Positions 1-9,074 of a DNA stretch of 64,000 nucleotides are shown here, piece after piece. The stretch is from Brachyspira intermedia PWS/A (lineage in GTDB: Bacteria > Spirochaetota > Brachyspiria > Brachyspirales > Brachyspiraceae). Made by a program: the position numbers and the translations under genes. Location of the stretch: positions 1,302,001 to 1,366,000 of the forward strand of contig NC_017243.1 in NCBI RefSeq assembly GCF_000223215.1, in the 5' to 3' direction. The notes under the pieces were generated by a model, which ran no database searches, was not told where the DNA came from, and was given only the letters and a program-made list of their open reading frames with translations. Positions within the stretch are counted from its first letter, which is position 1, and the number at the start of each line of letters is the position of its first letter.

Positions 1-966
1 GAAGTTACTCAAAGAAGACTTGATAATGATTTTATTCATATAAGAGATTTACTTTATGAAGCTTTAACTACAATAGAAAGCAGAAAAAAACATAAAGGTA
101 CTGTTACAGGAGTACCTTCTGGTTTTATAGCACTTGACAAGGTTACACATGGTTTTCAGCCATCAGATTTAATAATATTGGCTGCAAGACCTTCGGTGGG
201 TAAGACTAGTTTTTCTTTAAATATAATAGAACATGTCATTACAAATATAGAAACTTCTAACTTCGGTATTGGTTTCTTTTCTCTTGAAATGAGCAGAATG
301 CAGCTTGTAGAAAGATTGATTGCAAGTAAGGCTAGAATAAGTTTATCTAGGATAAGATCCGGAGATTTAGAGAAACAGGAATGGACTAAACTCGGACAAA
401 CTTTTAATAGCCTATCTCAGGCAAATTTATTGATAGATGACTCAAGCCAATTAACTATTATGGAAATAAGGGGAAAGGCTAGGCAAATGAAATATAAATT
501 TGCTGAAATGAGTAAAACAACAGGCAAGGAAATAGATTTAAAATTAATTGTTGTTGATTATTTGCAGTTAATTCATTCCGGTTCTAATGCTAGAAGAAAT
601 GGTACAAGAGAGCAGGAAATAGCTGATATTTCAAGAGGGCTTAAAGCATTAGCAAAAGAGCTTAATGTACCTGTTATATCTTTGGCACAGTTATCAAGAG
701 CCGTTGAACAAAGACAGGATAAACCGAGACTTTCAGATTTAAGGGAGTCAGGTTCTATAGAGCAAGATGCTGACATAGTTATGTTTTTGCATAGACAAAA
801 GCCTAATAAAGAAGGCAAAGATGATGAAGTAATAGATGAAAAAACTAATCAAGTTGAAGTTATACTTGCAAAACATAGAAATGGTGCTATACATGATGGC
901 ATACCGCTTCACTTTATAGCAGATCAAACAAGATTTGAAAATATTTATAATAGCAGCGAGTCTTAA
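1..966 (+). CDS. dnaB: Replicative DNA helicase DnaB, 3' part
   Basis: The reading frame is open from the first base, so the gene starts outside the window and 321 residues of its C-terminal part are present. This is the RecA-like ATPase domain of the hexameric helicase that unwinds DNA at the fork. The Walker A segment RPSVGKTS lies at about residues 63-70 of the fragment. A Walker B-type VVDYLQL, the RESGSIEQDAD segment and a C-terminal KHRNG arginine-finger region follow in the usual DnaB order. The missing part should be the N-terminal primase-interaction domain. The next gene, for an MlaE-like permease, begins 20 bases downstream. Confidence 0.95.
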   Translation, partial: EVTQRRLDNDFIHIRDLLYEALTTIESRKKHKGTVTGVPSGFIALDKVTHGFQPSDLIILAARPSVGKTSFSLNIIEHVITNIETSNFGIGFFSLEMSRMQLVERLIASKARISLSRIRSGDLEKQEWTKLGQTFNSLSQANLLIDDSSQLTIMEIRGKARQMKYKFAEMSKTTGKEIDLKLIVVDYLQLIHSGSNARRNGTREQEIADISRGLKALAKELNVPVISLAQLSRAVEQRQDKPRLSDLRESGSIEQDADIVMFLHRQKPNKEGKDDEVIDEKTNQVEVILAKHRNGAIHDGIPLHFIADQTRFENIYNSSES

Positions 967-986
967 TTATAAGGAGCAATTTTATT

Positions 987-1793
987 ATGGAATTGTTTGA
1001 TATGAAAATAGAATTACGAAAGGGTGTAAAAAATAAAGTAGTAGGTTTTTTGGCAACTTTGGGAGAATTTGCAGCTCTTATTATGGAGGTGTTTAAATAC
1101 ACATTCAGACCAACATTCTCTTTTAAACTTTTAAAAGAACAGATAATAAGAATGGGTGTTGATTCATTTATTGTTGCTGCAGTTACCGTGCTTTGTACAG
1201 GAATGGTTATGTCATTGCAGATAGCTGTAGTTCTTGACAGTGTATTGAAAGGTATATCCCAATTTGTAGGTTCTATGGTTGGTAAAGCTATGGTTAAAGA
1301 GTTATCTCCTATGCTTCTTGCCTTGATATTTGCCGGAAGGGTTGGAAGTTCTGTTACTGCTGAGATTGGTACTATGCAGGTAAGTGAACAGTTGGATGCT
1401 TTAAAAACTTTATATACTAATCCTATAGAGTATGTTGCTGTCCCTCGTTTCTGGGCTGCTGTTATATCACTTCCTATGCTTACAGTTTCTGCGGATGTTA
1501 TAGGTGTTTTAGGAGGTGCTATTGTTACTGTATTCGTTTTACATAGCGATCCTATGCATTATTTTGACAGGGCAATTTCTGTAATAAGTATGGGGGACTT
1601 TATAGGAAGTTTAATAAAGTCTACAATATTCGGTGCTGAAGTTATGATTATATCTTGTTTTTATGGTTTTAGAACTTCAGGCGGTGCTGAGGGAGTAGGT
1701 AAGGCTACTACTATAAGCGTTGTTTATAGCTTTATGATAATACTTATAACTGACTATATACTTGTTTCTATACTTGGTATGTTTGGAATGTAA
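987..1793 (+). CDS. mlaE: MlaE/YrbE-family lipid ABC transporter permease
   Basis: The 268-residue integral membrane protein matches the MlaE (YrbE) permease family, which works with an MlaF ATPase and an MCE protein to move phospholipid between the membranes of diderm cells. Typical features are the amphipathic N-terminus, the KELSPMLLALIFAGRVGSS segment with its ELxP core, the conserved AEIGTMQVSEQLDAL stretch (about residues 125-140) and the GxGxATT motif near the end. The start is preceded by AAGGAG. No MlaF or MlaD gene follows, because the next gene is convergent murE, so the partners must lie elsewhere. The symbol is by family only. Confidence 0.85.
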   Translation: MELFDMKIELRKGVKNKVVGFLATLGEFAALIMEVFKYTFRPTFSFKLLKEQIIRMGVDSFIVAAVTVLCTGMVMSLQIAVVLDSVLKGISQFVGSMVGKAMVKELSPMLLALIFAGRVGSSVTAEIGTMQVSEQLDALKTLYTNPIEYVAVPRFWAAVISLPMLTVSADVIGVLGGAIVTVFVLHSDPMHYFDRAISVISMGDFIGSLIKSTIFGAEVMIISCFYGFRTSGGAEGVGKATTISVVYSFMIILITDYILVSILGMFGM

Positions 1794-1814
1794 TTATAAT
1801 TCATATACATAAAA

Positions 1815-1860
1815 TGAGCAGGCAATATGAAATTGAATTATTGTCTGCTCATATTTTTTT
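1815..1860 (+). terminator. Rho-independent terminator after the mlaE-like gene
   Basis: A 12-bp stem (1815-1826 with 1840-1851, one G-T wobble) with a 13-base loop is followed by an eight-base T run. It ends the dnaB-mlaE direction and abuts the end of convergent murE. Confidence 0.85.
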
Positions 1861-3384
1861 AAATATTAGGGTAGTACTTTTTTAAAGCTTCTCTTGCTTC
1901 TTCTCTGTCATCGAAATGTATTGTTTTATCAGGGAATATTTGATAGGTTTCATGACCTTTTCCGGCTATTATAATTATATCATTTTCTTTAGCTTCTTTT
2001 ACTGCTTCAAATATAGCTTCTTTTCTATCAATAATTTTTTATAATTATTATTTTTGAATCCTTTTTCAATATCGCTCATTATCTGATTAATATCTTCAGT
2101 TCTTTGATTATCAGTTGTGAGTATTGCTATATCAGAATATTTTTCAGCTATTTCTGCCATTATAGGACGTTTTTTTCTATCTCTATCTCCTCCGCATCCG
2201 AATACTGCTATAACTCTGTTTGGATTTAATTTTTTAGCTTCTACTAAAATATTTTCTAAGCTGTCAGGCGTATGTGAATAATCAACTGCTACTATAAATG
2301 GATGTTTTTCTTTGGTTACTATTTCAAATCTTCCAGCTACTTGTACTTTTCTCATAGCTTTTATTGACTTTTCTATATTCAATTTATTCTCGCAAACATA
2401 AGCTAAAATTGAAAGCGAGTTTAAAATATTGAATCTTCCAAGCATTGATAATTTTACTTTTGATATAAATTTACCTTTAGCATAGAATTCATATTCTGTA
2501 TTTTTAGAATTCAATGAAATAACTTTTCCATAATAATCAGCTTTTTCATTGATTCCATAAGTAACCATTTTTATTCCTAATTTTTTTATATGATTAGATA
2601 TTTGTTTAAAGTTATCAGTATCTATATTTACTATTGCTAATTTTTTCTTTTTGCTACTTTCTTTTAATAGTGAAAATAATTTTAATTTTGCTTTAAGATA
2701 AGTTTGCATATCTCCATGATAATCAAGATGATCCTCTGTTATATTAGTAAAGATTGCGGTATCATAATTTAAATAATCGCATCTGTTCATAGCAAGTGCC
2801 TGAGATGATGATTCCATAACTATATGAGATACACCTTTTTTTAATGACTTATCAAATATACTTTCTAAATCAATAGATTCAGGAGTGGTGAGATTAGTTT
2901 TTATTTCTGTTTTTCCTATCATATTTTTGATAGTGCCTATTAAAGTTGTTTTATTTTTATTAGCTTCAAGTACAGATTTTAATAGATATGTTGTGGTAGT
3001 TTTTCCATTAGTTCCTGTTATGCCTATTGTATTTATTTTTTTGGTAGGCTCATCAAAGAACTTTGCTGAAATATATGCAAGACATTCTCTAGGATTTTTT
3101 ACAGCAACAAAATGCACATCTTTATGATTATCTTGTAATTGTTTTATGAACTCTTTATCTGCAGTATTATCATATATTATAATGCTTGCTTTATTATTTA
3201 TTGCACTTTCTATATATTTATGTCCGTCATCTTTAAGTCCTTTTATAGCAACGAATAAATAATTTTTCTTTATTAATCTTGAATTATATGCTATACCTTT
3301 TATTTCTGTGTTTAAGCATTCTTTTGTTAATTGACTTTCTTTTGAAACTTTATAGTTTTTTATAAGTGTATTGAATTTTTTCAT
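1859..3384 (-). CDS. murE: UDP-MurNAc-tripeptide synthetase MurE (frameshifted near the 3' end)
   Basis: MurE adds the third stem-peptide residue to UDP-MurNAc-L-Ala-D-Glu in the cytoplasm. The ATP loop [11 protein letters not shown], the TTPES substrate segment, the [11 protein letters not shown] carbamylated-lysine region and the [10 protein letters not shown] motif are all present. The main frame stops at 1999 after 461 residues. The true C-terminus (AGKGHET, then [14 protein letters not shown], ending YYPNI) continues in another frame to 1859. One extra base in the T6 run at 2035-2040 would restore a protein of about 508 residues. The residue-3 selectivity motif, usually DNPR or DNPA, reads DNQR (about residues 425-428). 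The start ATG has a TAGGAT ribosome site. Confidence 0.88.
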
Positions 3385-3459
3385 AATTTAATCCTAAATT
3401 TATCTTATATTTATAAACAATAAAAATAAAAAATTATAAAATCAATTAATATAATTTTC

Positions 3460-3487
3460 TTGACTTTATTATTAAATATAATAAAAT
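3460..3487 (+). promoter_or_regulatory. Sigma-70 type promoter for the 3515 gene
   Basis: TTGACT (3460-3465) and TAAAAT (3482-3487) are separated by 16 bp, placing the transcript start about 20 bases before the start codon at 3515. Confidence 0.6.
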
Positions 3488-3514
3488 TATAAAAAATGGT
3501 ATGGAGTATAATAT

Positions 3515-3862
3515 ATGAAAAAGTATGTATTTTTATTGGTATTTTTAATATCAGCTATGACCAATTTATTATATTCAGCAGAAGAACAATGGATGGTTGC
3601 TCCATATAAAGATGAGCATGCATGTACTGTTGCTATAAATAAATACTCTTCATATGAGTTTTATGTCATTGAGTTAAGCAGTGAAATAGCTAATAATATA
3701 GGAAAACTTAATAAAGAATTAAAAGGACAATTTTCTGAGTTAAATCCATCCAATAACAAAACTTATACTATAATTTATAAGGTACCTAAAGATAATGATA
3801 AATACATATTATTAATAGCTTTTGGTGTACCAGCAGGAAAAATAGGAGTACCAGTAAATTGA
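3515..3862 (+). CDS. Small secreted protein of unknown function
   Basis: The 115-residue product starts with a clear Sec signal peptide: a basic MKK, a hydrophobic core and a likely cut after the Ala in YSAEE, around residue 22. The mature part is about 93 residues with mixed hydrophilic and beta-prone sequence and no cysteine pair or enzymatic motif that I recognise. GGAG precedes the start codon by a proper distance and a consensus-like promoter lies just upstream. glgA starts 54 bases later with its own ribosome site, so the two may share a transcript. No family is recognised. It is probably periplasmic. Confidence 0.75.
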   Translation: MKKYVFLLVFLISAMTNLLYSAEEQWMVAPYKDEHACTVAINKYSSYEFYVIELSSEIANNIGKLNKELKGQFSELNPSNNKTYTIIYKVPKDNDKYILLIAFGVPAGKIGVPVN

Positions 3863-3916
3863 TTTTTCAACCTAAAAGGTTATAACTATACTAAAAAATA
3901 TTTATGGAAGTAATTT

Positions 3917-5413
3917 ATGAATATATTTATGGTATCCAGCGAAGCATATCCATTTTCTAAAACAGGAGGTTTGGGAGATATTGCCGGAAGTTTGCCTTTG
4001 GAATTATCTTCTATTAGATTGGGTTCTTCTAAGATTAATGCATCTTTAGTCATACCTTTATACAAACAAAATTATAAATTAATAAGCAAAAAGGATATTA
4101 TAGCTGAATTTGAAATAGAGCATGGAAAAGAAAAAATAAAAGTAGAAGCAGCTAGAATAAAGCATCCTGAAAATAATAATGTAAATATTTATTTTATAAA
4201 GCAGGATAATTTCTTTAAAAGAAACGGATTATATTCTGAAAATGGTATTGACTATCCTGATAATGCAAGCAGATTTATATTATTTTCAAAAGCTGTTATT
4301 AAATTAATAATACATTTGTATAAGGAAGAAAATTTTAAATTGGATATAGTTCATATTCATGATTGGCAAACTGCTTTGATAGCTCTTTATATAAAAGAAG
4401 TTTATAATGATGAAGAGGCTTTGAAAAAATTAAAAGTAATGTTTACTATTCATAATTTAGCTTATCAAGGTAATTTTTCTTCCGATATATATACGCTTCT
4501 TAATGTATCTTGGAAATTTTTTGTTCATAGCAGATTAGAGTTTTATGGAAATGTAAGTTTTATTAAAGCTGGTATCATACTTTCAGATATAGTTACAACA
4601 GTTAGTCCTTCTTACGCTAAGGAGATACAGGGAGAAGAATTCGGATGCGGAATGAATAGTCTTCTTGAAGGAATATCTCAAAAATTATACGGAGTGCTTA
4701 ACGGCATTCATTATGAAGCTTGGAATCCGGCAACTGATAAACTTATAAAAAATAATTATGATATTAATTCTGTAGAAAAGAAAAAACTTATAAGAAATGC
4801 ATTATATAAAGAATTAGGCTTTGCAAATAAAAATTATCCTCTTGTAACTATGATATCAAGATTTGATCCGCAGAAAGGACTTGATTTAATATATTCTGCT
4901 TTTTTTGAAATTTCTACTTATGATGCTAACTTTATTTTTCTTTTCAGTAAGAATAATTATTTCAAAGATTTTGAAAATGAATTTACTAAAAGAGCCGGCA
5001 GAGCTAAAAATATAAAAATATTATTTACATTTGATGAATCATTAGCACATAGATTAACAGCAGGAAGCGACATTTATTTAATGCCTAGCCGTTTTGAGCC
5101 TTGCGGACTTAATCAAATATATAGTATGAAATACGGAAGCATTCCTATAGTTCATGCAGTAGGCGGACTTAAAGATACGGTTATCAATTACAGCGGAAAT
5201 AAAAGTGTTAATAAGGCTACAGGTTTTACTTTCAATGAATATTCTGTAAAAAGTTTCGTTGATACTATGGACTTAGCTTTCGATTTATATTATAATAAAA
5301 AAGATGTTTGGGATAAACTCATATTTAATGCTATGAGTAAAGATTATTCTCTTCATAAAACCGTTTTGGAATATACTAAACTTTATAAAAAATTATTAAA
5401 TACCGAAAAGTAA
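3917..5413 (+). CDS. glgA: Glycogen (starch) synthase GlgA
   Basis: The 498-residue protein is a GT5 glycogen synthase, which transfers glucose from ADP-glucose to a growing alpha-1,4-glucan. The N-terminal KTGGLGDIAG motif (about residues 15-25) is the ADP-glucose-binding loop. VHIHDWQTALI and TIHNLAYQGNF are typical GT5 signatures. The C-terminal Rossmann domain carries ISRFDPQKGLDL and the catalytic PSRFEPCGLNQIYSMKYG region. Length and motif order are normal. No other glycogen gene is adjacent, though a GH57 enzyme lies at 50.1-52.4 kb. Confidence 0.95.
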   Translation: MNIFMVSSEAYPFSKTGGLGDIAGSLPLELSSIRLGSSKINASLVIPLYKQNYKLISKKDIIAEFEIEHGKEKIKVEAARIKHPENNNVNIYFIKQDNFFKRNGLYSENGIDYPDNASRFILFSKAVIKLIIHLYKEENFKLDIVHIHDWQTALIALYIKEVYNDEEALKKLKVMFTIHNLAYQGNFSSDIYTLLNVSWKFFVHSRLEFYGNVSFIKAGIILSDIVTTVSPSYAKEIQGEEFGCGMNSLLEGISQKLYGVLNGIHYEAWNPATDKLIKNNYDINSVEKKKLIRNALYKELGFANKNYPLVTMISRFDPQKGLDLIYSAFFEISTYDANFIFLFSKNNYFKDFENEFTKRAGRAKNIKILFTFDESLAHRLTAGSDIYLMPSRFEPCGLNQIYSMKYGSIPIVHAVGGLKDTVINYSGNKSVNKATGFTFNEYSVKSFVDTMDLAFDLYYNKKDVWDKLIFNAMSKDYSLHKTVLEYTKLYKKLLNTEK

Positions 5414-5499
5414 TATTGCTTTTATATAAATATTATTATTTGAATTAATATAATTCTGTATCAGAGTTATAAATATTATATTTTTAAAGGAGTTTAAAT

Positions 5500-5997
5500 A
5501 TGGCAAAAGATCCAAGTTTTGATATAGTTTCTGAGGTTGATATGCAGGTTATAGATGACTGCGTTAATGTTGCTGTTAAAGAAATAGATAATAGATTCGA
5601 TTTCAAAGGACAGAATATACAAATTGAGCTAAATAAAGGTGAAAAAACAATAACTATATTAGCACCTGCAGATTTCGTTCTTAATCAGGTTAGAGATATT
5701 TTATTTCAGAAATTCATTAAAAGAGGCTTAAATCAAAAGTGCTTAAGAGAAAAGAAAAAAGAAAAAGCTGCCGGAGATGCTATAAGAGAAATTAATGAAA
5801 TAGTTCATGGTATAGATAAAGATTTAGCTAAACAAATAGTTAAAGATATTAAAGATATGAAATTGAAAGTTCAGGCTAGCATACAAGATGAACAAATCAG
5901 AGTATCAGGTGCTAAAAAAGATGATTTGCAGGCTGTTATTACTATGATTAAGGGAAAGGATTATCCTATACCTTTACAGTTCACAAATTACAGATAA
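5500..5997 (+). CDS. yajQ: YajQ-family nucleotide-binding protein (DUF520)
   Basis: The 165-residue protein matches the YajQ/DUF520 family over its full length: the start ...[12 protein letters not shown], the NRFDFKG segment and the end of the form [13 protein letters not shown] are diagnostic. The family consists of two ferredoxin-like folds that bind nucleotides, and in Xanthomonas a member binds cyclic di-GMP. The role here is not known. An AAAGGAG site lies 8 bases before the ATG and a strong hairpin terminator follows, so it looks monocistronic. Confidence 0.92.
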
Positions 5998-6017
5998 TAT
6001 TTATAAAATGCAAAATT

Positions 6018-6046
6018 AAAGGGAGCTTTCAAAAGCCCCCTTTTTT
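6018..6046 (+). terminator. Rho-independent terminator after yajQ
   Basis: A 12-bp stem with one internal A-C mismatch (6018-6029 with 6032-6043) runs into a T6 run. It ends the yajQ transcript just before convergent lexA. Confidence 0.85.
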
Positions 6047-6057
6047 ATTATCATCAA

Positions 6058-6684
6058 TCATATTTTTAATCTTATTAAGCCTATTACTTTACCTACTATA
6101 GATACGCTTTCTTTTTCTATAGGAGGATAATTATTATTTTCAGATACTAATTTAATACAATCTTTTTCTCTGAAAAATCTTTTAATAGTTATTTCTTCAT
6201 TTCCGTTGTCATCTATTTTAGCAACTACAATATCACCATTATCAGCTTCATTTGAAGGGTGAACCAAAACCATATCACCTTCTTTTATATGGGCATTTAT
6301 CATAGAATCCCCAATTACTTTCATAAGGAAATTACTCTCATCTTGTGCTATAGATTTAGGAAGCGAATAAGTTTCTTCTACAGTTTCATCTGCAACATCC
6401 ATTAAAAGACCTGCTTTAACTTCATTAGCTAGAAGAGGTATTTTTATCATATTATGATTACCTTTTCCTGAAGTGTCTATAGGTACACTGCCTCTTGCTC
6501 TTTTACCTGTTTTTTTTACATATCCTTTTTTTTCCAATGCTGTCAAATGAGTTGTTACTGCAGTAGGAGAAGCGAAATTAAAATGAACCATGATTTCTTT
6601 AACAGTAGGAGGATAGCCGTTTTCATTAGTGAATTTTTGCAGAAAATTAAAAATATCTCTTTGTTTATCTGTCAATTCAGTCAT
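6058..6684 (-). CDS. lexA: LexA repressor (SOS regulator)
   Basis: The 208-residue protein has the LexA layout: an N-terminal winged helix (about 1-70) with the recognition segment SPTAVTTHLTALEKKG, and a C-terminal S24 self-cleaving protease domain. The cleavage dipeptide is Ala91-Gly92 (context VKAGL), the catalytic serine is Ser127 in GDSM and the lysine is Lys168 in TIKRF. It should repress SOS genes until RecA filaments trigger autocleavage. The gene is monocistronic, with a consensus promoter and a palindromic candidate operator immediately upstream that suggest autoregulation. Confidence 0.95.
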   Translation of the reverse strand: MTELTDKQRDIFNFLQKFTNENGYPPTVKEIMVHFNFASPTAVTTHLTALEKKGYVKKTGKRARGSVPIDTSGKGNHNMIKIPLLANEVKAGLLMDVADETVEETYSLPKSIAQDESNFLMKVIGDSMINAHIKEGDMVLVHPSNEADNGDIVVAKIDDNGNEEITIKRFFREKDCIKLVSENNNYPPIEKESVSIVGKVIGLIRLKI

Positions 6685-6701
6685 ATTATACCTCTTTATA
6701 T

Positions 6702-6747
6702 TAACATACCGTATTTGTTATTATACTATACAAAAATATGATGTCAA
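6702..6747 (-). promoter_or_regulatory. lexA promoter with candidate LexA operator
   Basis: On the minus strand TTGACA (6742-6747) and TATAAT (6720-6725) are separated by 16 bp. An inverted repeat TAACA-N9-TGTTA (6702-6706 and 6716-6720) overlaps the end of the -10 box and the expected start site, the position expected for an autoregulatory LexA box. The operator assignment is inferred. Confidence 0.6.
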
Positions 6748-6814
6748 GATTTATTATAAAAAATAATATTAATTAATAAAAATTATTTTTTCTTAATTAA
6801 TATTATATAATAAC

Positions 6815-6842
6815 TTGAAAATAATTATTTATGGTATAAAAT
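6815..6842 (+). promoter_or_regulatory. Possible promoter upstream of the AGCCA repeat
   Basis: TTGAAA (6815-6820) and TAAAAT (6837-6842) lie 16 bp apart. A transcript from here would carry the pentanucleotide repeat in its leader. A second, better promoter lies downstream of the repeat. Confidence 0.35.
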
Positions 6843-6889
6843 GAAACTATGTTTGATTTGTTATTTTTTCATTCTCGCTTAGCTATCAC

Positions 6890-6945
6890 AAGCCAAGCCA
6901 AGCCAAGCCAAGCCAAGCCAAGCCAAGCCAAGCCAAGCCAAGCCA
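6890..6945 (+). repeat. Pentanucleotide tandem repeat, 11 copies of AGCCA
   Basis: Eleven perfect copies of AGCCA stand head to tail at 6891-6945. They are far richer in G and C than the flanking DNA and lie about 170 bases upstream of a lipoprotein start codon. A perfect 5-bp array is prone to slipped-strand change. Because 5 is not a multiple of 3, each change would also shift any frame read through it. No open frame joins the repeat to the downstream gene, so any effect would be on leader length or transcription. The rest of the 429-base gap between lexA and the lipoprotein holds only promoter-like sequence. Confidence 0.95.
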
Positions 6946-7065
6946 ATAATATAAAATCGGTTTCTTATAAAATATCAAAAAAAATTTGCCTAATTTTATT
7001 CAAAATATTCTATAACATTAAGAATGTAAATAAGATTAATAAATATAAAATTTTAATAAAATTTA

Positions 7066-7094
7066 TTGATAGCAATAATAAAAAATTGTATAAT
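7066..7094 (+). promoter_or_regulatory. Promoter of the 7114 lipoprotein gene
   Basis: TTGATA (7066-7071) and TATAAT (7089-7094) are 17 bp apart. The predicted start near 7101 leaves a very short leader that contains just the ribosome site TGAGGG before the ATG at 7114. Confidence 0.65.
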
Positions 7095-7113
7095 AATACT
7101 TGAGGGTTATATT

Positions 7114-8949
7114 ATGAAAAAGAATTTTATTAACAAAAATAAGAAATTTTATTTTTTACTTCTTTTATTAATTTTTATAATAGTGCTGATAATGTCCTGT
7201 AAAAAAGTAAATCTATTAGGGCCGAACAATATACCGCCTCCAACAAAATTTCCAATAATAGACGATGAAAAGCCTGAAATACCAGACTACCCAGACCCAA
7301 CACCAGTGCCAGACCCTCCAGACGAAGGAGATATTGAAGAAAAGCCAATTGAGGTAAAACCTGAAGTAGTTCAAAACGGTACGGTATTCGGCGGATATGG
7401 AAGAAGATTTAAATTCAAAAATGACTGGTATGTTTTAGCTACAAATGAATATGAATATAACCCAGAAACAAAAATTCTTAGACAATTAAATAAAGGTGCA
7501 GTATTAAGAATAGAGAAAGACGGAAAAACAATAACAAAAATACACAGCATTAATTCAGGAGATTTAGAACAAACAGAGTATTGGACTAATCTAAATTCAA
7601 AGAAACTCGTTATTACTGATACAGAAGTAAACATACCCATAAAAGCAGAGTCTCAAGGCTGGGCAACAAACTGGGAATATAAAATTCCTGATGATGTACC
7701 TAATAATATTTCTGATCATTATGATGTTATTACTTCAAATAAAACAAAAATGGATTACGAGAAATTTGCTTATATAGAAAAACTTATAATTTATTACAGT
7801 AACAGGAGTTCATCAGATTTACTAAATTGGAATAAAGTTTCTTCATCAAATGTATTTGATTTTCCAAAAGTTGATTTTAATAACCCTAACTTTCAAGGAA
7901 GATGCGGAAATGCTACTAGAAATCATATAATTTATTTTAAAGGTAAAATATTTGTATTTAGAACTGTTTTTAATGTTTATGATAAACTTCTTACATTTTA
8001 TAGAGATCCTAGTGAGGGAGATTTTATTTTGTGTACAGATGAATATTATACAATAGAATGGGGAAAAGATATGTCTGATGCTAAAAATTGGGTTACAAAT
8101 CATATAAGAAATGGATTATATTCAGATCATTATAATATATGGTATGATAAAAATAAATTATATGTATATATTCGGAGTGGTGGTAAATTTAGCTATAGTG
8201 ATAGATGGCAATTATGGATTCCATATCCTTATAGCTATAAATCTGGGCTATACACAACAGAGGATGGTATAAATTGGAAAGAGGAACCTTATGATATTAT
8301 TGATAAATATAAACCTACACCAGCAGATATATCACTTGGATATGATAAATTTTCAGATGATATAATTAATGCAACTAATCAAATGCTTGGTTATGAAATG
8401 CAGGACGGTACACCTTTCGAGCCTTCATACACTGAATTAAACGGCAAATATTACAGAACTTTTAACAGCACTTATCCTATGCCGCCAATAAAAAAAATTA
8501 TGGAGACGGTAGACAGATTTGAAACTAATTTCACAGTTACAGAAGAGCATGTTAAAAAGTCTGGTTATTATCAATTACAAGTATCTTCAGTTCCACCAGA
8601 TAAAGCACAAGAATCTGACTGGGTTAATGTTGTGCCTAATAATGAATTAGCTTCTTCTATAGGCTGGGAGAGCGGTGGAGCTGATTTATTTACTTTCAAT
8701 AACAAAATAGTGCGTTTAGTTGATTATGACAGACAGTTTAAATTAAATACTCAATATGAAACGGCATTGAATCTTTCCGAGAAATATTATAATTTGCTTT
8801 TAAACTCTCCTATGTCGGAGTTCAAAAAGTATGATTATTATTTCTTATACTATAAAGTAATGGCGGATATGTTAAAGATAATTAAAGACAAGGGTAATGA
8901 TTATTTCCGTCCTGATGAGGCTGTTACGCATTATACTTTTGAGCTTTAA
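7114..8949 (+). CDS. Large lipoprotein of unknown function
   Basis: From the ATG at 7114, preceded by TGAGGG, the product has 611 residues. It has a lipoprotein signal with lipobox LIMSC (lipidated Cys29), then a proline- and acid-rich tether (about residues 36-80, with repeats such as PDYPDPTP and PVPDPPD). The rest is a large aromatic-rich globular part with many Trp, Tyr and Asn, including repeated W-x-tE-D-G-type turns that recall beta-propeller or sialidase-like surface proteins. That comparison is only an impression. It should sit on the cell surface or periplasmic face. The AGCCA array upstream raises the possibility of variable expression. Confidence 0.8.
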   Translation: MKKNFINKNKKFYFLLLLLIFIIVLIMSCKKVNLLGPNNIPPPTKFPIIDDEKPEIPDYPDPTPVPDPPDEGDIEEKPIEVKPEVVQNGTVFGGYGRRFKFKNDWYVLATNEYEYNPETKILRQLNKGAVLRIEKDGKTITKIHSINSGDLEQTEYWTNLNSKKLVITDTEVNIPIKAESQGWATNWEYKIPDDVPNNISDHYDVITSNKTKMDYEKFAYIEKLIIYYSNRSSSDLLNWNKVSSSNVFDFPKVDFNNPNFQGRCGNATRNHIIYFKGKIFVFRTVFNVYDKLLTFYRDPSEGDFILCTDEYYTIEWGKDMSDAKNWVTNHIRNGLYSDHYNIWYDKNKLYVYIRSGGKFSYSDRWQLWIPYPYSYKSGLYTTEDGINWKEEPYDIIDKYKPTPADISLGYDKFSDDIINATNQMLGYEMQDGTPFEPSYTELNGKYYRTFNSTYPMPPIKKIMETVDRFETNFTVTEEHVKKSGYYQLQVSSVPPDKAQESDWVNVVPNNELASSIGWESGGADLFTFNNKIVRLVDYDRQFKLNTQYETALNLSEKYYNLLLNSPMSEFKKYDYYFLYYKVMADMLKIIKDKGNDYFRPDEAVTHYTFEL

Positions 8950-9020
8950 TATTAATTTTTAAAAATATTGTATTTTTATTAAATATGATATAAAATGAAT
9001 AAAAACAATAATAAAATTAC

Positions 9021-9048
9021 TTGACTTATGTACATTATATATTATAAT
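9021..9048 (+). promoter_or_regulatory. cheW promoter
   Basis: TTGACT (9021-9026) and TATAAT (9043-9048) are separated by 16 bp, about 20 bases before the AAAGGAG ribosome site of cheW. Confidence 0.7.
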
Positions 9049-9074
9049 TCTTAATATGATTTAAAGGAGATAAC

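Noticed and set aside
6849-7103. An 84-codon frame reading through the AGCCA array with SQAKP repeats
   Set aside because: It has no ribosome site, its repeat peptide results simply from the pentanucleotide, and its 3' part looks like translated AT-rich leader. I treat it as a by-product of the repeat.
7066-7113. Start of the 7.1-kb lipoprotein at 7066
   Set aside because: It would put 16 residues before the lipoprotein signal and lies within the promoter. The ATG at 7114 has TGAGGG and gives a proper signal.
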